Source: Acidobacteriota bacterium
GTDB lineage: Bacteria > Acidobacteriota > Terriglobia > Acidiferrales > UBA7541
Assembly (NCBI GenBank): GCA_003224085.1
Contig: QHYK01000053.1
Coordinates: 1 to 64,000, forward strand
DNA: 64,000 bases
Direction of reading: 5' to 3'
Shown: positions 47,698-57,000 of the stretch, in pieces
Layout: each line of letters begins with the position of its first letter
How positions within the stretch are numbered: the first letter of the stretch is position 1
Program-made: the position numbers and the translations under genes
Notes under the pieces: generated by a model
Told to the model about the DNA's origin: nothing
What the model saw: only the letters and a program-made list of their open reading frames with translations
The model's database searches: none

Positions 47698-47859
47698 TCA
47701 GAGCCGCCCGAATTTCTTCACGGCATCCTCAAGAGATTTGAGTTTTTCGATGTAGGCATACATCGAACACTCGCTGAAGTCCATCCCGAGAGCGACGGCA
47801 AGACGATACAGAGATTGCCGCCCCGAGACAAGTTTCGCGTTTGACAAATCATTGGTCAT
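47698..47859 (-). pseudogene. C-terminal remnant of an RraA-like gene
   Basis: A 53-codon frame ends in MYAYIEKLKSLEDAVKKFGRL, which closely matches the last residues of the exported RraA protein at 62927-63703 (MYAYIEKLKSIEEAVAKFGRL). The other roughly 200 residues are missing, so this is the tail of a lost RraA gene upstream of the racemase-family gene. The rest of 47622-47960 shows nothing else except the start region of the plus-strand RraA gene. Confidence 0.7.
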
Positions 47860-47960
47860 TTGAGAGTTTTCGGGCGCGACAGGAATGATCGGGCTTAGGG
47901 CGCGTTCGCGTCGCTCCAGTCGTTAGCTGCAATCAAAATATTCACCAAGTTGGAGGTCCT

Positions 47961-48902
47961 ATGAAAAGCATTGCCATCCACCTTCTCGGCAGCCTGAGCG
48001 CCAAGGCGGCTCTTTGCATAAGTGTCATCACCTTAGTTTCACCTGGGCCGACACCGGCGCAACTATTAAACTTCTCCAAACAGGATTTGGTGGATTACAC
48101 GGCGCAAGAGCCATTTGACCGCCTTCCTGACGGCAGACCCAAAGTGCCGAACGATTTCTTGGAACGGGCGCGGGAACTTTCTTCGGAGGAAATTTGGGCT
48201 GTTCTTGAGCAGCGGGGCTTCCACAATCAGTACGCCGACGGATTCCAGATTCTGCATCCCGGCAAGCCCATGGTGGGGCGAGCTTTTACCGTGCAATTCA
48301 TGCCGCTGCGCCCGGACATTGATGAAATTGCCAGAAACAAAGCCAAGGAGCATGGCGTCCCGCGGCTTACGAATCAGACAGCGATAGACATGCTGCAACC
48401 CGGCGATGTGTTAGTGGTCGATATTTTTGGCAAGAAGGTGAACGGAACCGTCGTCGGCGACAACCTTTTTTACTACGTGATGAAAGCGACCAACAGCGGC
48501 GGGTTGGTTGTCGACGGAAGTATTCGGGACCTCAACGGTATTTCGGAGATCGACATGCCCGCCTACTTCCGGGCCGTCGATCCGACTCCCATTGGGAATG
48601 TCATGCTGACGGGCATCAATATTCCGGTGCGCATCGGTGGCGTAACCGTGATGCCGGGCGACCTTGTTGTTGGCGACCGCGAAGGCGTGTATTTCATACC
48701 GCCGCAACTGGTGAAAGAGGTCCTCGACCGCGCCGATGAGATTCATATCCATGATGAATGGACAAAAAAGAAGTTTGACGAGGGGAAGTACAAGTCGAGC
48801 GAGATTTACTCCACGCCGAGCGATCCAAAATTGCTGCAAGAATATCAAGAGTATTTGAAAAGACGTTTGGAAGAGATTCGAAAGCAACGAAGCCCAAAAT
48901 AG
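47961..48902 (+). CDS. Exported RraA-family protein (aldolase-like)
   Basis: 313 residues with a Sec signal (about 1-34, ending TPAQ). The RraA core is about residues 75-250: VGRAFTVQFMP, then GDVLVVDIFGKKVNGTVVGDN, GGLVVDGSIRDLNGI (Arg/Asp of the active site) and GDLVVGDREGVYFIPPQL. RraA relatives include 4-hydroxy-4-methyl-2-oxoglutarate/oxaloacetate aldolases, which cleave keto acids with a divalent metal. A charged helical C-terminus is added (TKKKFDEGKYKSSEIY). Export suggests keto-acid cleavage outside the cytoplasm, or a non-catalytic role. Confidence 0.8.
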   Translation: MKSIAIHLLGSLSAKAALCISVITLVSPGPTPAQLLNFSKQDLVDYTAQEPFDRLPDGRPKVPNDFLERARELSSEEIWAVLEQRGFHNQYADGFQILHPGKPMVGRAFTVQFMPLRPDIDEIARNKAKEHGVPRLTNQTAIDMLQPGDVLVVDIFGKKVNGTVVGDNLFYYVMKATNSGGLVVDGSIRDLNGISEIDMPAYFRAVDPTPIGNVMLTGINIPVRIGGVTVMPGDLVVGDREGVYFIPPQLVKEVLDRADEIHIHDEWTKKKFDEGKYKSSEIYSTPSDPKLLQEYQEYLKRRLEEIRKQRSPK

Positions 48903-48924
48903 CGAAGCGAAGACCTGTAACCTA

Positions 48925-50184
48925 TTAAGGCACAGGATGTGGGTTCAGACGGCCACGTGCACCCACAGCGATCAGAGACATCTGTTCCAAGTCGGGATAA
49001 TGCCCTTCTGCGTCTGGCTTTCGTTCAACGGAGGGAATCTGCTGAAGCGTCGTCTGCGCCGGCAAGATTCCGGTGAAATATTTTCTGTAGACCTTTGCAA
49101 AAAGCGGGCTGTCCGATAAGTCGTCCAGGTAAATGGTCGCCGAGACGACCTGATCGAAACTCAGATCCGCCTCTTCCAAGTTGTCGAGCAGGTTGCGCAT
49201 CGTCTGACGGGTCTGGTCGGTCGTCGTGGCCGCATAAACGCCGCCATTAGGCCCCGGAAGGAATCCGCTCTTGGCTGAACAATACAGCGTGTCGCCAGCA
49301 AAAACACAGGGGCTGGCAGTAGGGCTCGGCGGCATATTCTTCGGCCGGATAGCGTGTCGCCGGGTTAGATCGCGCACCGCCACGCCGGTATAAGCGATGT
49401 GCCCGCCTTGCGGCAAACTGGAAACTTCCATCGTAGCCCGTGCGGGAGTATTCCCAAATTCAAAGCGCCGAGCATAGTGCTGATTCATGATGCGCAGGGG
49501 GACTTCGGAAGTCAGGTAAGGATTCACAAAAACCATGTGGCCCATAGTGAGACCGGCAGCCTGAAGCACAGAATTCATGCGGTCGAGCGCCAGATTCACC
49601 TGAGCGGCAGGGTCTTCCGGAACAGCCCCCGTAGAAGGATCGCTGCCCGGCATGGTGGAAACAAACAAACGATCGTAGGTCAGCATTCCCGAACAGTAGC
49701 CCTTGGTCGAAGGGGTATTCGGCTCGGACACTGGCTGCTTTCCCTGAAGATCCCGAACCGCGACAGCATTGATTTGTACTTCTTCCTCTTGAGGCAGCCG
49801 GGCAACGCCAAGCACTGCACGTGCAGGAGGGCCCTCAGGAAAATAGTCGGCGAAGACATGGTTCAACTCGAGGTACTGATTCATGTTTCGAAGGTAGACC
49901 TGAACGTAAACAACATGAGCCATGGTGAGGTCTGCTGCCCGGACCACGCTGTTTACGTTATCGAGAGCCTGTCGGACTTGGTCCGCGAAAGTTGTGGGAG
50001 TGCTGCCGTCCAGACGGAAAGGTCCCTGGCCGGAAACATATACGTAATCTCCCGCGTCGATTCCCGGCGGTCCTAGCGCAACGTTCGCAGCGGGTGTGTG
50101 CGGGGGAATGACCGCTCGAATCTGACCTTGTGCGCCGGACGGAAAGGAAAGCACCGAGGCGGCCAGGAGAAACAGGAATCTCAC
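48925..50184 (-). CDS. Secreted protein with three tandem RidA domains
   Basis: 419 residues: signal peptide (ends near GAQGQ), then three YjgF/YER057c/UK114 domains at about 24-150, 160-280 and 288-412. Domain 1 has VYVSGQGP and PARAVLGVARLP (Arg about 122); domain 2 has LFVSTMPG and PARATMEVSSLP (Arg about 249); domain 3 has LYCSAKSG but PAQTTLQQIPS, with Gln about 377 in place of the substrate-carboxylate Arg. Canonical RidA proteins are homotrimers that hydrolyse reactive enamines/imines at subunit interfaces; one chain here could form a whole trimer. Its start overlaps the SelA-like gene stop by 4 bp, so the two are coupled. Confidence 0.85.
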   Translation of the reverse strand: MRFLFLLAASVLSFPSGAQGQIRAVIPPHTPAANVALGPPGIDAGDYVYVSGQGPFRLDGSTPTTFADQVRQALDNVNSVVRAADLTMAHVVYVQVYLRNMNQYLELNHVFADYFPEGPPARAVLGVARLPQEEEVQINAVAVRDLQGKQPVSEPNTPSTKGYCSGMLTYDRLFVSTMPGSDPSTGAVPEDPAAQVNLALDRMNSVLQAAGLTMGHMVFVNPYLTSEVPLRIMNQHYARRFEFGNTPARATMEVSSLPQGGHIAYTGVAVRDLTRRHAIRPKNMPPSPTASPCVFAGDTLYCSAKSGFLPGPNGGVYAATTTDQTRQTMRNLLDNLEEADLSFDQVVSATIYLDDLSDSPLFAKVYRKYFTGILPAQTTLQQIPSVERKPDAEGHYPDLEQMSLIAVGARGRLNPHPVP

Positions 50185-51473
50185 GCGGGCCTTCCTTTAC
50201 GTGCTGAGCTTAGGATTGTTCGCAGCCGCTGCCCCACGATCATTTCTTCCCCCGGCTGAATGGTCATCGAAACCAGCTCGATGTGATTTTGTTCCTTGAG
50301 CTCCTTTGGGTTTGGCTTTTCCACGCCCTCGCGCACGGCAGTTACCATGCTCGGATTGTCTACCCCAAGCACTTCGATGACGGGATCGGCCTCGCGGAGC
50401 TTTTCTACGCAGTCCGTGATAGGAAAACCCCAGGCTTTTTGGTCCCAAGACACCCGCAAAGTGGGATAGCGATTCCCATCGTCGGGAATGTAGATTTCCG
50501 TGCTCACGCCCGGAACGGTCTCGACCAGTTTTGCGATCCGATCCACGCGCGCGTGCCACTCCTCGTAAAGTTTCTTGGGGTCCGTTTTCAGCCAGGTTTC
50601 AATGGCCGTAAGGCAACCAATGACCTCTTCTTTCCCCACTTTCATGGGTCGGCAAACGGCGCCCTCGAAGGGGCAGGAATTACGCAGGGCCGCTTCAATC
50701 AAATCCCCGCGGCCAAGCAGCACGCCGCTACACTGGGGGCCGCGCAGGCCCTTGCCGCCGGAAAAAGTGTACAAGTCGAGCTTCATCTTGGCGTATAGCT
50801 TGATATTTTCGATGGGCGGAATTCCGGCGGCATCGTCCAGCAAGAGAGGGACATTATGCTCTTTGGCGATGGACGCTTCCCGTTCGAGTTCATCGCCGAG
50901 ATCGGTGGTGTAAATCATTGCGGTGTCGGCATGGATGGCGTTGGCAATCTCATCTGGCTTTTCGACAAGGATAAGTTTTGCGCCGGCGAGCCGGATGGCG
51001 CTGTCAAACGCGCTTCGTCCGCCAACCATAATCACTTCATGCTTCAACCCTGTGGTGTCCGGAAGCTGCCAGATTTTTTGGGGATCGTTGCCAGCCATAC
51101 AAGCCGCCGTGGCTGCCGCCATTGCGCCGGCTGCTCCCGAAGTGATAATGCCTGACTCTGCGCCGGTCAACTGTGCAAGCCTTCGTCCCGCTGCGCGTTG
51201 CAAGTCCACCAGGTTCACAAAATACCGGCCGGCTTCGGCTTCCGCGTCGAGCACTTCCGGAAACTGCAGCGAGCCGCTCAAATAGGTCCATGTTCCACGG
51301 CAATTGATCACCGTCTTGACACCCAGGCGGCGGTATACATTTCCGCGCGGGTCAAGCCCCATGGCAGCAGCGGACTTCTCATAGAGCTGTTGAGCGGCAA
51401 TCTGCGCCAGCAGCGGCGAGGCCGCCAGCACTTTCATGAATCCGCGGCGGTTGGATTGGTGTGAAAAAGGCAT
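50181..51473 (-). CDS. Tat-exported SelA-like PLP-dependent enzyme
   Basis: 430 residues. NRRGFMKVLAASPLLAQIAAQ is a twin-arginine-type signal. The fold-type I PLP core resembles SelA/DgaE (D-glucosaminate-6-phosphate ammonia-lyase) proteins: TVINCRGTWTYLSGS, SGAAGAMAAATAACMAGND, LLLDDAAGIPP and the Schiff-base Lys about 241 in TFSGGKGLRGPQCSG. It is very unlikely to be selenocysteine synthase, because it is exported and paired with RidA. Alpha,beta-elimination or deamination of an amino-sugar acid would give the enamine/imine that RidA hydrolyses (inference). A paralogue is at 59348. Confidence 0.82.
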   Translation of the reverse strand: MPFSHQSNRRGFMKVLAASPLLAQIAAQQLYEKSAAAMGLDPRGNVYRRLGVKTVINCRGTWTYLSGSLQFPEVLDAEAEAGRYFVNLVDLQRAAGRRLAQLTGAESGIITSGAAGAMAAATAACMAGNDPQKIWQLPDTTGLKHEVIMVGGRSAFDSAIRLAGAKLILVEKPDEIANAIHADTAMIYTTDLGDELEREASIAKEHNVPLLLDDAAGIPPIENIKLYAKMKLDLYTFSGGKGLRGPQCSGVLLGRGDLIEAALRNSCPFEGAVCRPMKVGKEEVIGCLTAIETWLKTDPKKLYEEWHARVDRIAKLVETVPGVSTEIYIPDDGNRYPTLRVSWDQKAWGFPITDCVEKLREADPVIEVLGVDNPSMVTAVREGVEKPNPKELKEQNHIELVSMTIQPGEEMIVGQRLRTILSSARKGRPA

Positions 51474-51497
51474 GTGCTTTCTCCTGCAAGATTCCTG

Positions 51498-52310
51498 TCA
51501 TCGTGTAAAAACCAAAGTGCCAAAGTGCTCGGGAACGTGGTTGGGGTCGCGGTTGACGACACACGTGGGCTGCCAGCACAGGAAGCGGCGCTGGGGATCC
51601 GCCCCTAGCCCATCGATGCGATAGAGGTTGACGCGCCACTGCATGCCCGCGGCCACCTTTTTCTCGCTCACGGAATGCAAGGGCACACGAGCCGCAGCAT
51701 ACCAGGTGTGGTTCTTTTCGTCGATTCGGCCTTGCCGCTCCCAGCCGGAATCCCAGTTGGCGTCATAACTGTCGCGGTTCCGGTCGATCGCCAGATCGAC
51801 CCAGTCTCCGGTTGGCGCGATCTCGAACTCGCGATAAACATTGATGTTTGTCCAATCGTCGCCCAAAAAAAACTCAACCACGTCGCGGTCCCAAAGCTTA
51901 AGGCGGTCCTTGCTGCTATCCGGCGGCAGCCAAAGATTCAGTTCGTAATAAGGTGAAATAAACAGCAGATACAGGTCGGTGTCGGTCCAAAATGCGCGCA
52001 CCTCGGTTCTGAGTTTGGGATAATCGATCTGATGGGTGCAGTCTTTTTCCATCCAGGTGGACGATGCGTGCGACCAGGCCGGAGAATGAGGATCCGTGTT
52101 CAGCACTGGAGATTGCCGGACGTATGGAATGGAAAAAGAAGCTCCCGGCGGCGAAAATTCGCAAACCTTGGGGGCCGTAGCTGCCGGTGCCGACGGCGCG
52201 TCCTGCCCAAAGAAGCTTCCAGGTGCGGAAAATCCTAATCCGCATGCGCTCCCAAGAAGGGCAGCTCCCAACGCCACGATCAGAAAAATCAAAACTCTCA
52301 GGGAATACAC
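51498..52310 (-). CDS. Secreted CBM9-like carbohydrate-binding protein
   Basis: 270 residues from GTG 52310, two bases after the TPR gene's stop; the frame is open further upstream only inside that gene. A hydrophobic signal ends at LLGSACG, a possible weak lipobox. The CBM9/DOMON-like sandwich has FWTDTDLYLLFISPYYE, LWDRDVVEFFLGD, EFEIAPTGDWVDLAID and WYAAARVPL. Related to the protein at 23123 in motif order but divergent. It lies in a minus-strand operon between a TPR protein and the SelA-like enzyme. Confidence 0.8.
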   Translation of the reverse strand: MYSLRVLIFLIVALGAALLGSACGLGFSAPGSFFGQDAPSAPAATAPKVCEFSPPGASFSIPYVRQSPVLNTDPHSPAWSHASSTWMEKDCTHQIDYPKLRTEVRAFWTDTDLYLLFISPYYELNLWLPPDSSKDRLKLWDRDVVEFFLGDDWTNINVYREFEIAPTGDWVDLAIDRNRDSYDANWDSGWERQGRIDEKNHTWYAAARVPLHSVSEKKVAAGMQWRVNLYRIDGLGADPQRRFLCWQPTCVVNRDPNHVPEHFGTLVFTR

Positions 52311-52312
52311 GG

Positions 52313-53938
52313 CTACGGGCGAGACGCGTTTCTTAGTTCCGGCGAAATCTCGAAAGCTCGCTCGAATTCGGCGCGCGACTCTGCCTCCTTTCCTTGCCCA
52401 TGAAGGGCCAGGGCGAGATTGTAGTGCGCTTCCGCATAGAGCGGCTTCAAGCGCACGGCCTCGGCAAATTCCAACTGCGCAGTGCTGAAATCGCCCGCTT
52501 GGAGACGCACCCACCCAAGATTGTTATGAGCCTCCGCAAAATTCGGATCGCGGCGCACAAGCTCGCGGAAGACGTTTGTGGCGCCGGCCGCATCGTTGTT
52601 CTGGCTGAGTACCAAGCCCAATTGGATGCGTGCATCAGTGTAGTTGGGATCGAGACTGATCGCTTCCTTCAGCTCTCGAATGGCTTCGTCCCGTCGCGCT
52701 GATTGTGCCAGCGCAAGGCCGAAGTTGTAATGCGCCTCCGCCAAGTCCGGGTCGGACATGACCGCCTGGTGGAACTCCTCGAGCCCACGAGCGTGATCAC
52801 CCTGCCGCCAGCACAGCAACCCCAGGCTCGAGTGGACTTGCGCATAATCGGGCTTGAGCTCAAGCGCCTTCTGGTAGTTCGCCATAGCTTGTGAAAGTTC
52901 CCCTTTACGCTCCCAGGTGACGCCCAGGTAGTAATAGCCAGTTGGCAAGTCAGGGCTTTGCTCGATGGACTTTTGAAAAAGTGCCTGCGCGGCATCGAGC
53001 TCCTGCTTTTTGAGCGCTTCCACGCCCTGGAGGATGAGAAGCTTGGCCTGCGCCAAGCGCGCGCGAAACTCGTGCAACGCATTCAACTCATCCAGTTCCT
53101 TATGAGCGCCAGCAACGTCTCCTTGCTTGCTCAGGGCCATACCCAGGTTGTAGTGTGCTGCCTCGAAATCGGGTTTCCGTTCTATCGCCCGGCGAAAAGC
53201 AGCGATTGCGCCGGAGGTGTCTCCGCCGGCCTTTAACTCTTTTCCGAGATTCCATTGCGCCTCGGGATCCCCAGGATCGATTTCGACGGATTTGCGAAAG
53301 TGCAAGAGTGCGCCTTCATGATGGCCCTGGCGGCGCAAGGTCACCCCCAACAACATGTGGGCCCGCGCGAGCCGTGGATTGAGGCGCAGAGCGTCGCGGA
53401 ATTGAACCGCAGCGGCGTCCAGCTTGCCGAGCTGTTCTTCCACGGTTCCCAGCTCGAAGTGCGCGTCTGCCGCCGCTTTTAACGCCACGGCATGCTTTAA
53501 TTCACTTTCTGCCGCAGAAAGGTCGCTTTGCTCGGCGTAAACGCGCGCGAGAAGGCGGTGCGCTGCCGCATTCTTTGGATCCAGCTCAACGGCGGTGCGG
53601 AGCTCTTTCTGGGCAGTCGCCAAATCGTGGAGGTCGTACCAAGTCGCGCCCAGCCCGTAGTGCGCATCGGCCCATTTCGGTTTGAGGCGCAGCACGGCCT
53701 CGAACTCTTCGACCGCCTGTCTTGCCTCACCCTTGTATTTTAGCGCCAGCGCCAGATTGTAGTGAGTGAGTGCGTCGTTAGGTTCGAGGTCCAGAGCTTT
53801 ATGGTAAGTTGCAATGGCCTCATCCCACGACTTTGCACGAGAGAACGCAACCGCCTGTTTGCGGTAACTCTCGGCATTCTGCCCTAAAAGAGGAGATGCC
53901 AACAAGAGTCCGAGAACGAATCGAAGCACCATCCCCAA
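52313..53938 (-). CDS. Secreted TPR-repeat protein
   Basis: 541 residues: signal peptide (MGMVLRFVLGLLLASPLLGQ) and then about fourteen tetratricopeptide repeats with the usual A-x-Y-N-L-G-A and P-x-A spacing (THYNLALALKYKG, DAHYGLGATWYDL, EAHYNLALALHGQ). No catalytic domain. It is first in the probable operon TPR - CBM9 - SelA-like - triple RidA (gaps 2 bp, 24 bp, then a 4-bp overlap) and may scaffold the exported enzymes. TPR proteins are also common general Acidobacteriota surface proteins. Confidence 0.83.
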   Translation of the reverse strand: MGMVLRFVLGLLLASPLLGQNAESYRKQAVAFSRAKSWDEAIATYHKALDLEPNDALTHYNLALALKYKGEARQAVEEFEAVLRLKPKWADAHYGLGATWYDLHDLATAQKELRTAVELDPKNAAAHRLLARVYAEQSDLSAAESELKHAVALKAAADAHFELGTVEEQLGKLDAAAVQFRDALRLNPRLARAHMLLGVTLRRQGHHEGALLHFRKSVEIDPGDPEAQWNLGKELKAGGDTSGAIAAFRRAIERKPDFEAAHYNLGMALSKQGDVAGAHKELDELNALHEFRARLAQAKLLILQGVEALKKQELDAAQALFQKSIEQSPDLPTGYYYLGVTWERKGELSQAMANYQKALELKPDYAQVHSSLGLLCWRQGDHARGLEEFHQAVMSDPDLAEAHYNFGLALAQSARRDEAIRELKEAISLDPNYTDARIQLGLVLSQNNDAAGATNVFRELVRRDPNFAEAHNNLGWVRLQAGDFSTAQLEFAEAVRLKPLYAEAHYNLALALHGQGKEAESRAEFERAFEISPELRNASRP

Positions 53939-54092
53939 AGCCTACCAGAGCGAACTGTGCCGTTCCAAAGAAATGAACCTAATTATAAGAAGGCGGCTCA
54001 CACCAGCAAGGTATTCTTTGAATGTACGATCCAAGATCTAATGCGTTGGAAGGGGGGCGAAACCCTCCGAGTCTCGCACCCCCATTCTCGGA

Positions 54093-57000
54093 TTACCAAT
54101 AGAACTTCGCACTGAGCTGGCCGATGCGCGGAGGCTGCGCATTCGTTACAATTCCGAAGGTCCCGGTGTCGTTGATATTGCCTCCAGGATTCATGAATTG
54201 CGCATGGTTGAAGATGTTGAAAAATTCGATGCGCAAATCAACCGCCATTTGCTCTCGAATGACAGTTCGCTTCAGTATGCCGAAGTCTGTGTTGTTGAAT
54301 CCAGGGCCGTGGAAGAAGCGCCGGTTGGCAGTGCCAAAGGTTCCTGGAGTGGTGTTGGAAGCAAATGCGCTCGGCAGGAAGTAGCACCCCGTCCCGTCGC
54401 TGGTAGGACAGTTCGGATTCGATTTGCGTGGATTCACAATCACCACCGGACCAACGCGATCGGGCATATCTGTGGGTGGGCTGCCAACCAGCGACACATC
54501 ATCGTCGGGTTCGTTCATCAGGATCGGAAAACCAGTTGAGAAGCGCGTGATCCCCTGCACCTGCCAGCCTTGGGTCAAGCGTTTCGGCGCACCTTTGAAA
54601 GCTCGGTCGAACGGCATGGACCAAACATAACTGGCCACGAAATTGTGAGTTACGTCGGTCGACGACAGCCCCCGGCTCAACTTGGGATTCGCGAAGTTCA
54701 CCAGATCGCCGAAAGCCGAAGAATCGTCCAAGGCTTTCGAGAAGGTGTAGGCCGCCAGGAATGTTATGTCGTTGGCTTTGCGCTCCACGGTGATTTCCCC
54801 GGCGTGAAAGATCGAATTGGCGGTGGTCAGCGTATTGGTATTCCCGGAACCATAGCAAACCTGTGCCCCGCCGGGGCAGAAATTGGGATTTAAAATCTGG
54901 TGCCTGGTGCTGTAAACGCACCCTGGGAGAGGTGTTGGACTGGGCGTGTCACAGGGGACGGTAGCTGTTGGCAGCTGGAAGACGTCGTTCTCATTCCCGG
55001 GTCCGCAGCCGGGAACTCCTCCTGCGGTCACATCGATCGCCCCTTGCGCGGTCAGTTGCTGGCACAGAGCCGGGTCGCCGGGGTTGACTTCGTTCTGAGT
55101 GATCAGGTGATGGCCGCCAGTCCCGACGTAAGCCAGCGTCAACACTGTGGATTTGTCCAACTGCCGCTGGATCGAGAGATTGAAGTGCTCGCCGTACGGC
55201 AGCCTGTTGCGAGTGTTGTAGCCCGGGAAAAAGTTGAACGGCTCGTAAATCGAAAAATCCAGTGTCTTGTTCGAAGGGGAGCCAGGGATTGGCGCAGTGA
55301 ACGGAAAACGTTGTCCCAGCGACTGCCCACTCGCTCGAATCCGAAACGGTTCTTCAAACAGGACCGATACGGGGGACGTCCAATACAAGCCAAACGGGGC
55401 GTCGGCCACTTCGTAAAACAGGTCCAGGTCTTCGACCGAAGTGTAGTAGAGGCCGAAAGCCGCCCGGATACTGGTTTTGCCCGGACCGCCAAAGATCTTG
55501 CCCAATGCTCCGTCGCTAAATCCGGGTGAATAGGCAAGCCCCAGGCGCGGAGCGAAATTGTTGTATCTCGTTGGAGACAGCGTCTTCGGGATGCCCGGGT
55601 CGCCCGGAAATACCAAACCTTGGGGAGAAAGTGGAAACACGACAGACTGCTCTCCGGACACAAAGGTCTGAATCTTTCCCTGCGTGTCATACCACGGCAT
55701 GCTGACTTCCCAGCGCAAGCCGAGGTTCAGCGTAAAATTGGGTTTTACCTTCCAAGCATCCTGCACGAAGGCACCGCCGTAGCGCGAGCGCGAATCAAGA
55801 AGCTGCAAAGCAGCCTGGGTGTAAGGGCCATTGGAACCGATGGTGGAGGTCGCGCCCAGGAGGAAGTCCGCCACATCGCTTCCCGTCACCGTGCCATCAA
55901 AAACGAATTGCCCGTTTGGGCTGGCATAGTTGCGTTCGTTCACTTGCAGGTAGCGAAATTCCCCTCCAAACTTCCATGTATGTCTTCCCTTGGTTTTCGA
56001 AAACACGTCGGTAGCCATATAGGTGGTGTTGGGTTGGAACGTATTGAGCGTGGGCACTCCAATGTTCAACCCAATGCTTTTAAGGGTGATTTGAGGCACA
56101 TACTGTTTATATCCAGGGAGCGGGACAATGCCTAGGGTGCCGGCGCCCGTTATGAATCCGAGCGACGAAAGGCTCGCAAAACTCCCGGCTGGGTTGTCCT
56201 TGTGCAGCGCAGTCCGGAAAAAGCTTATCCGGGCTTCGTTCACTGCCGTTCCTCCCAGAGTCTTGGCGTTGCTCATCACGAACTGTTGCGCTCGCGAAGG
56301 CGTTGCCGCGGGAAAGCCTGGCACACTGGCGAAGCCAGCCAACGCGTTCTGAACGTTGGTATTATCCAAATGGTAATACCATGACCAGTTTCCCGTTTTT
56401 TGATTGTTGAAATCTATCCGTTCGCCGTATTTATCGTCGTTGACAACGTTTCTCCCGCTGTTATTCGAATAGTTGTTCGAATTTCCTGAAACCGTCGGGG
56501 CCGGAATATAGGAAAGGATGGCCGTAGCTGGTGCCGCCCAAGCTGACTGCGGGAGCGCGCCGTTAGGAAACACGCATTGCGCATTGTTGGTACAGAAGGC
56601 TAGATGGTATCCGAGTGGGCTGCTGTCCGGCACCTGAACTTCGGCATAGGACTCTCCCTGTGTGACGGCGTAACCTAGACGCGTCGACAAAACTTGCGCC
56701 CAGTACGCACCGTCGACAGTCGTTGGCACCGGATTTCCACTGGAATCGGTCGTTTCGAATGACCCCAGATCAAAATTGCCTTGCCGTTCGTCGGCCGTCG
56801 GTACCGTAACGGAGCCGGTTTCCGCCCCCTGCACCTGTCGCGTCCCTTGATAGTCCGAGAAAAAGAACAGATGGTCTTTCCATACCGGCCCGCCTGCCGT
56901 GTAACCGAACTGATTGCGCCGCAACTCGGTCTTTCCAAGTCCAAGTTTATTCGCGAAGTAATTGTTGGCATCCAGCTTTTCGTTGCGCAGAAACTCGAAG

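Noticed and set aside
50181-51473. Selenocysteine synthase (true SelA) assignment
   Set aside because: The protein has an export signal, there are two paralogues, and no selC, selB or selD genes are nearby; only the PLP fold is shared.
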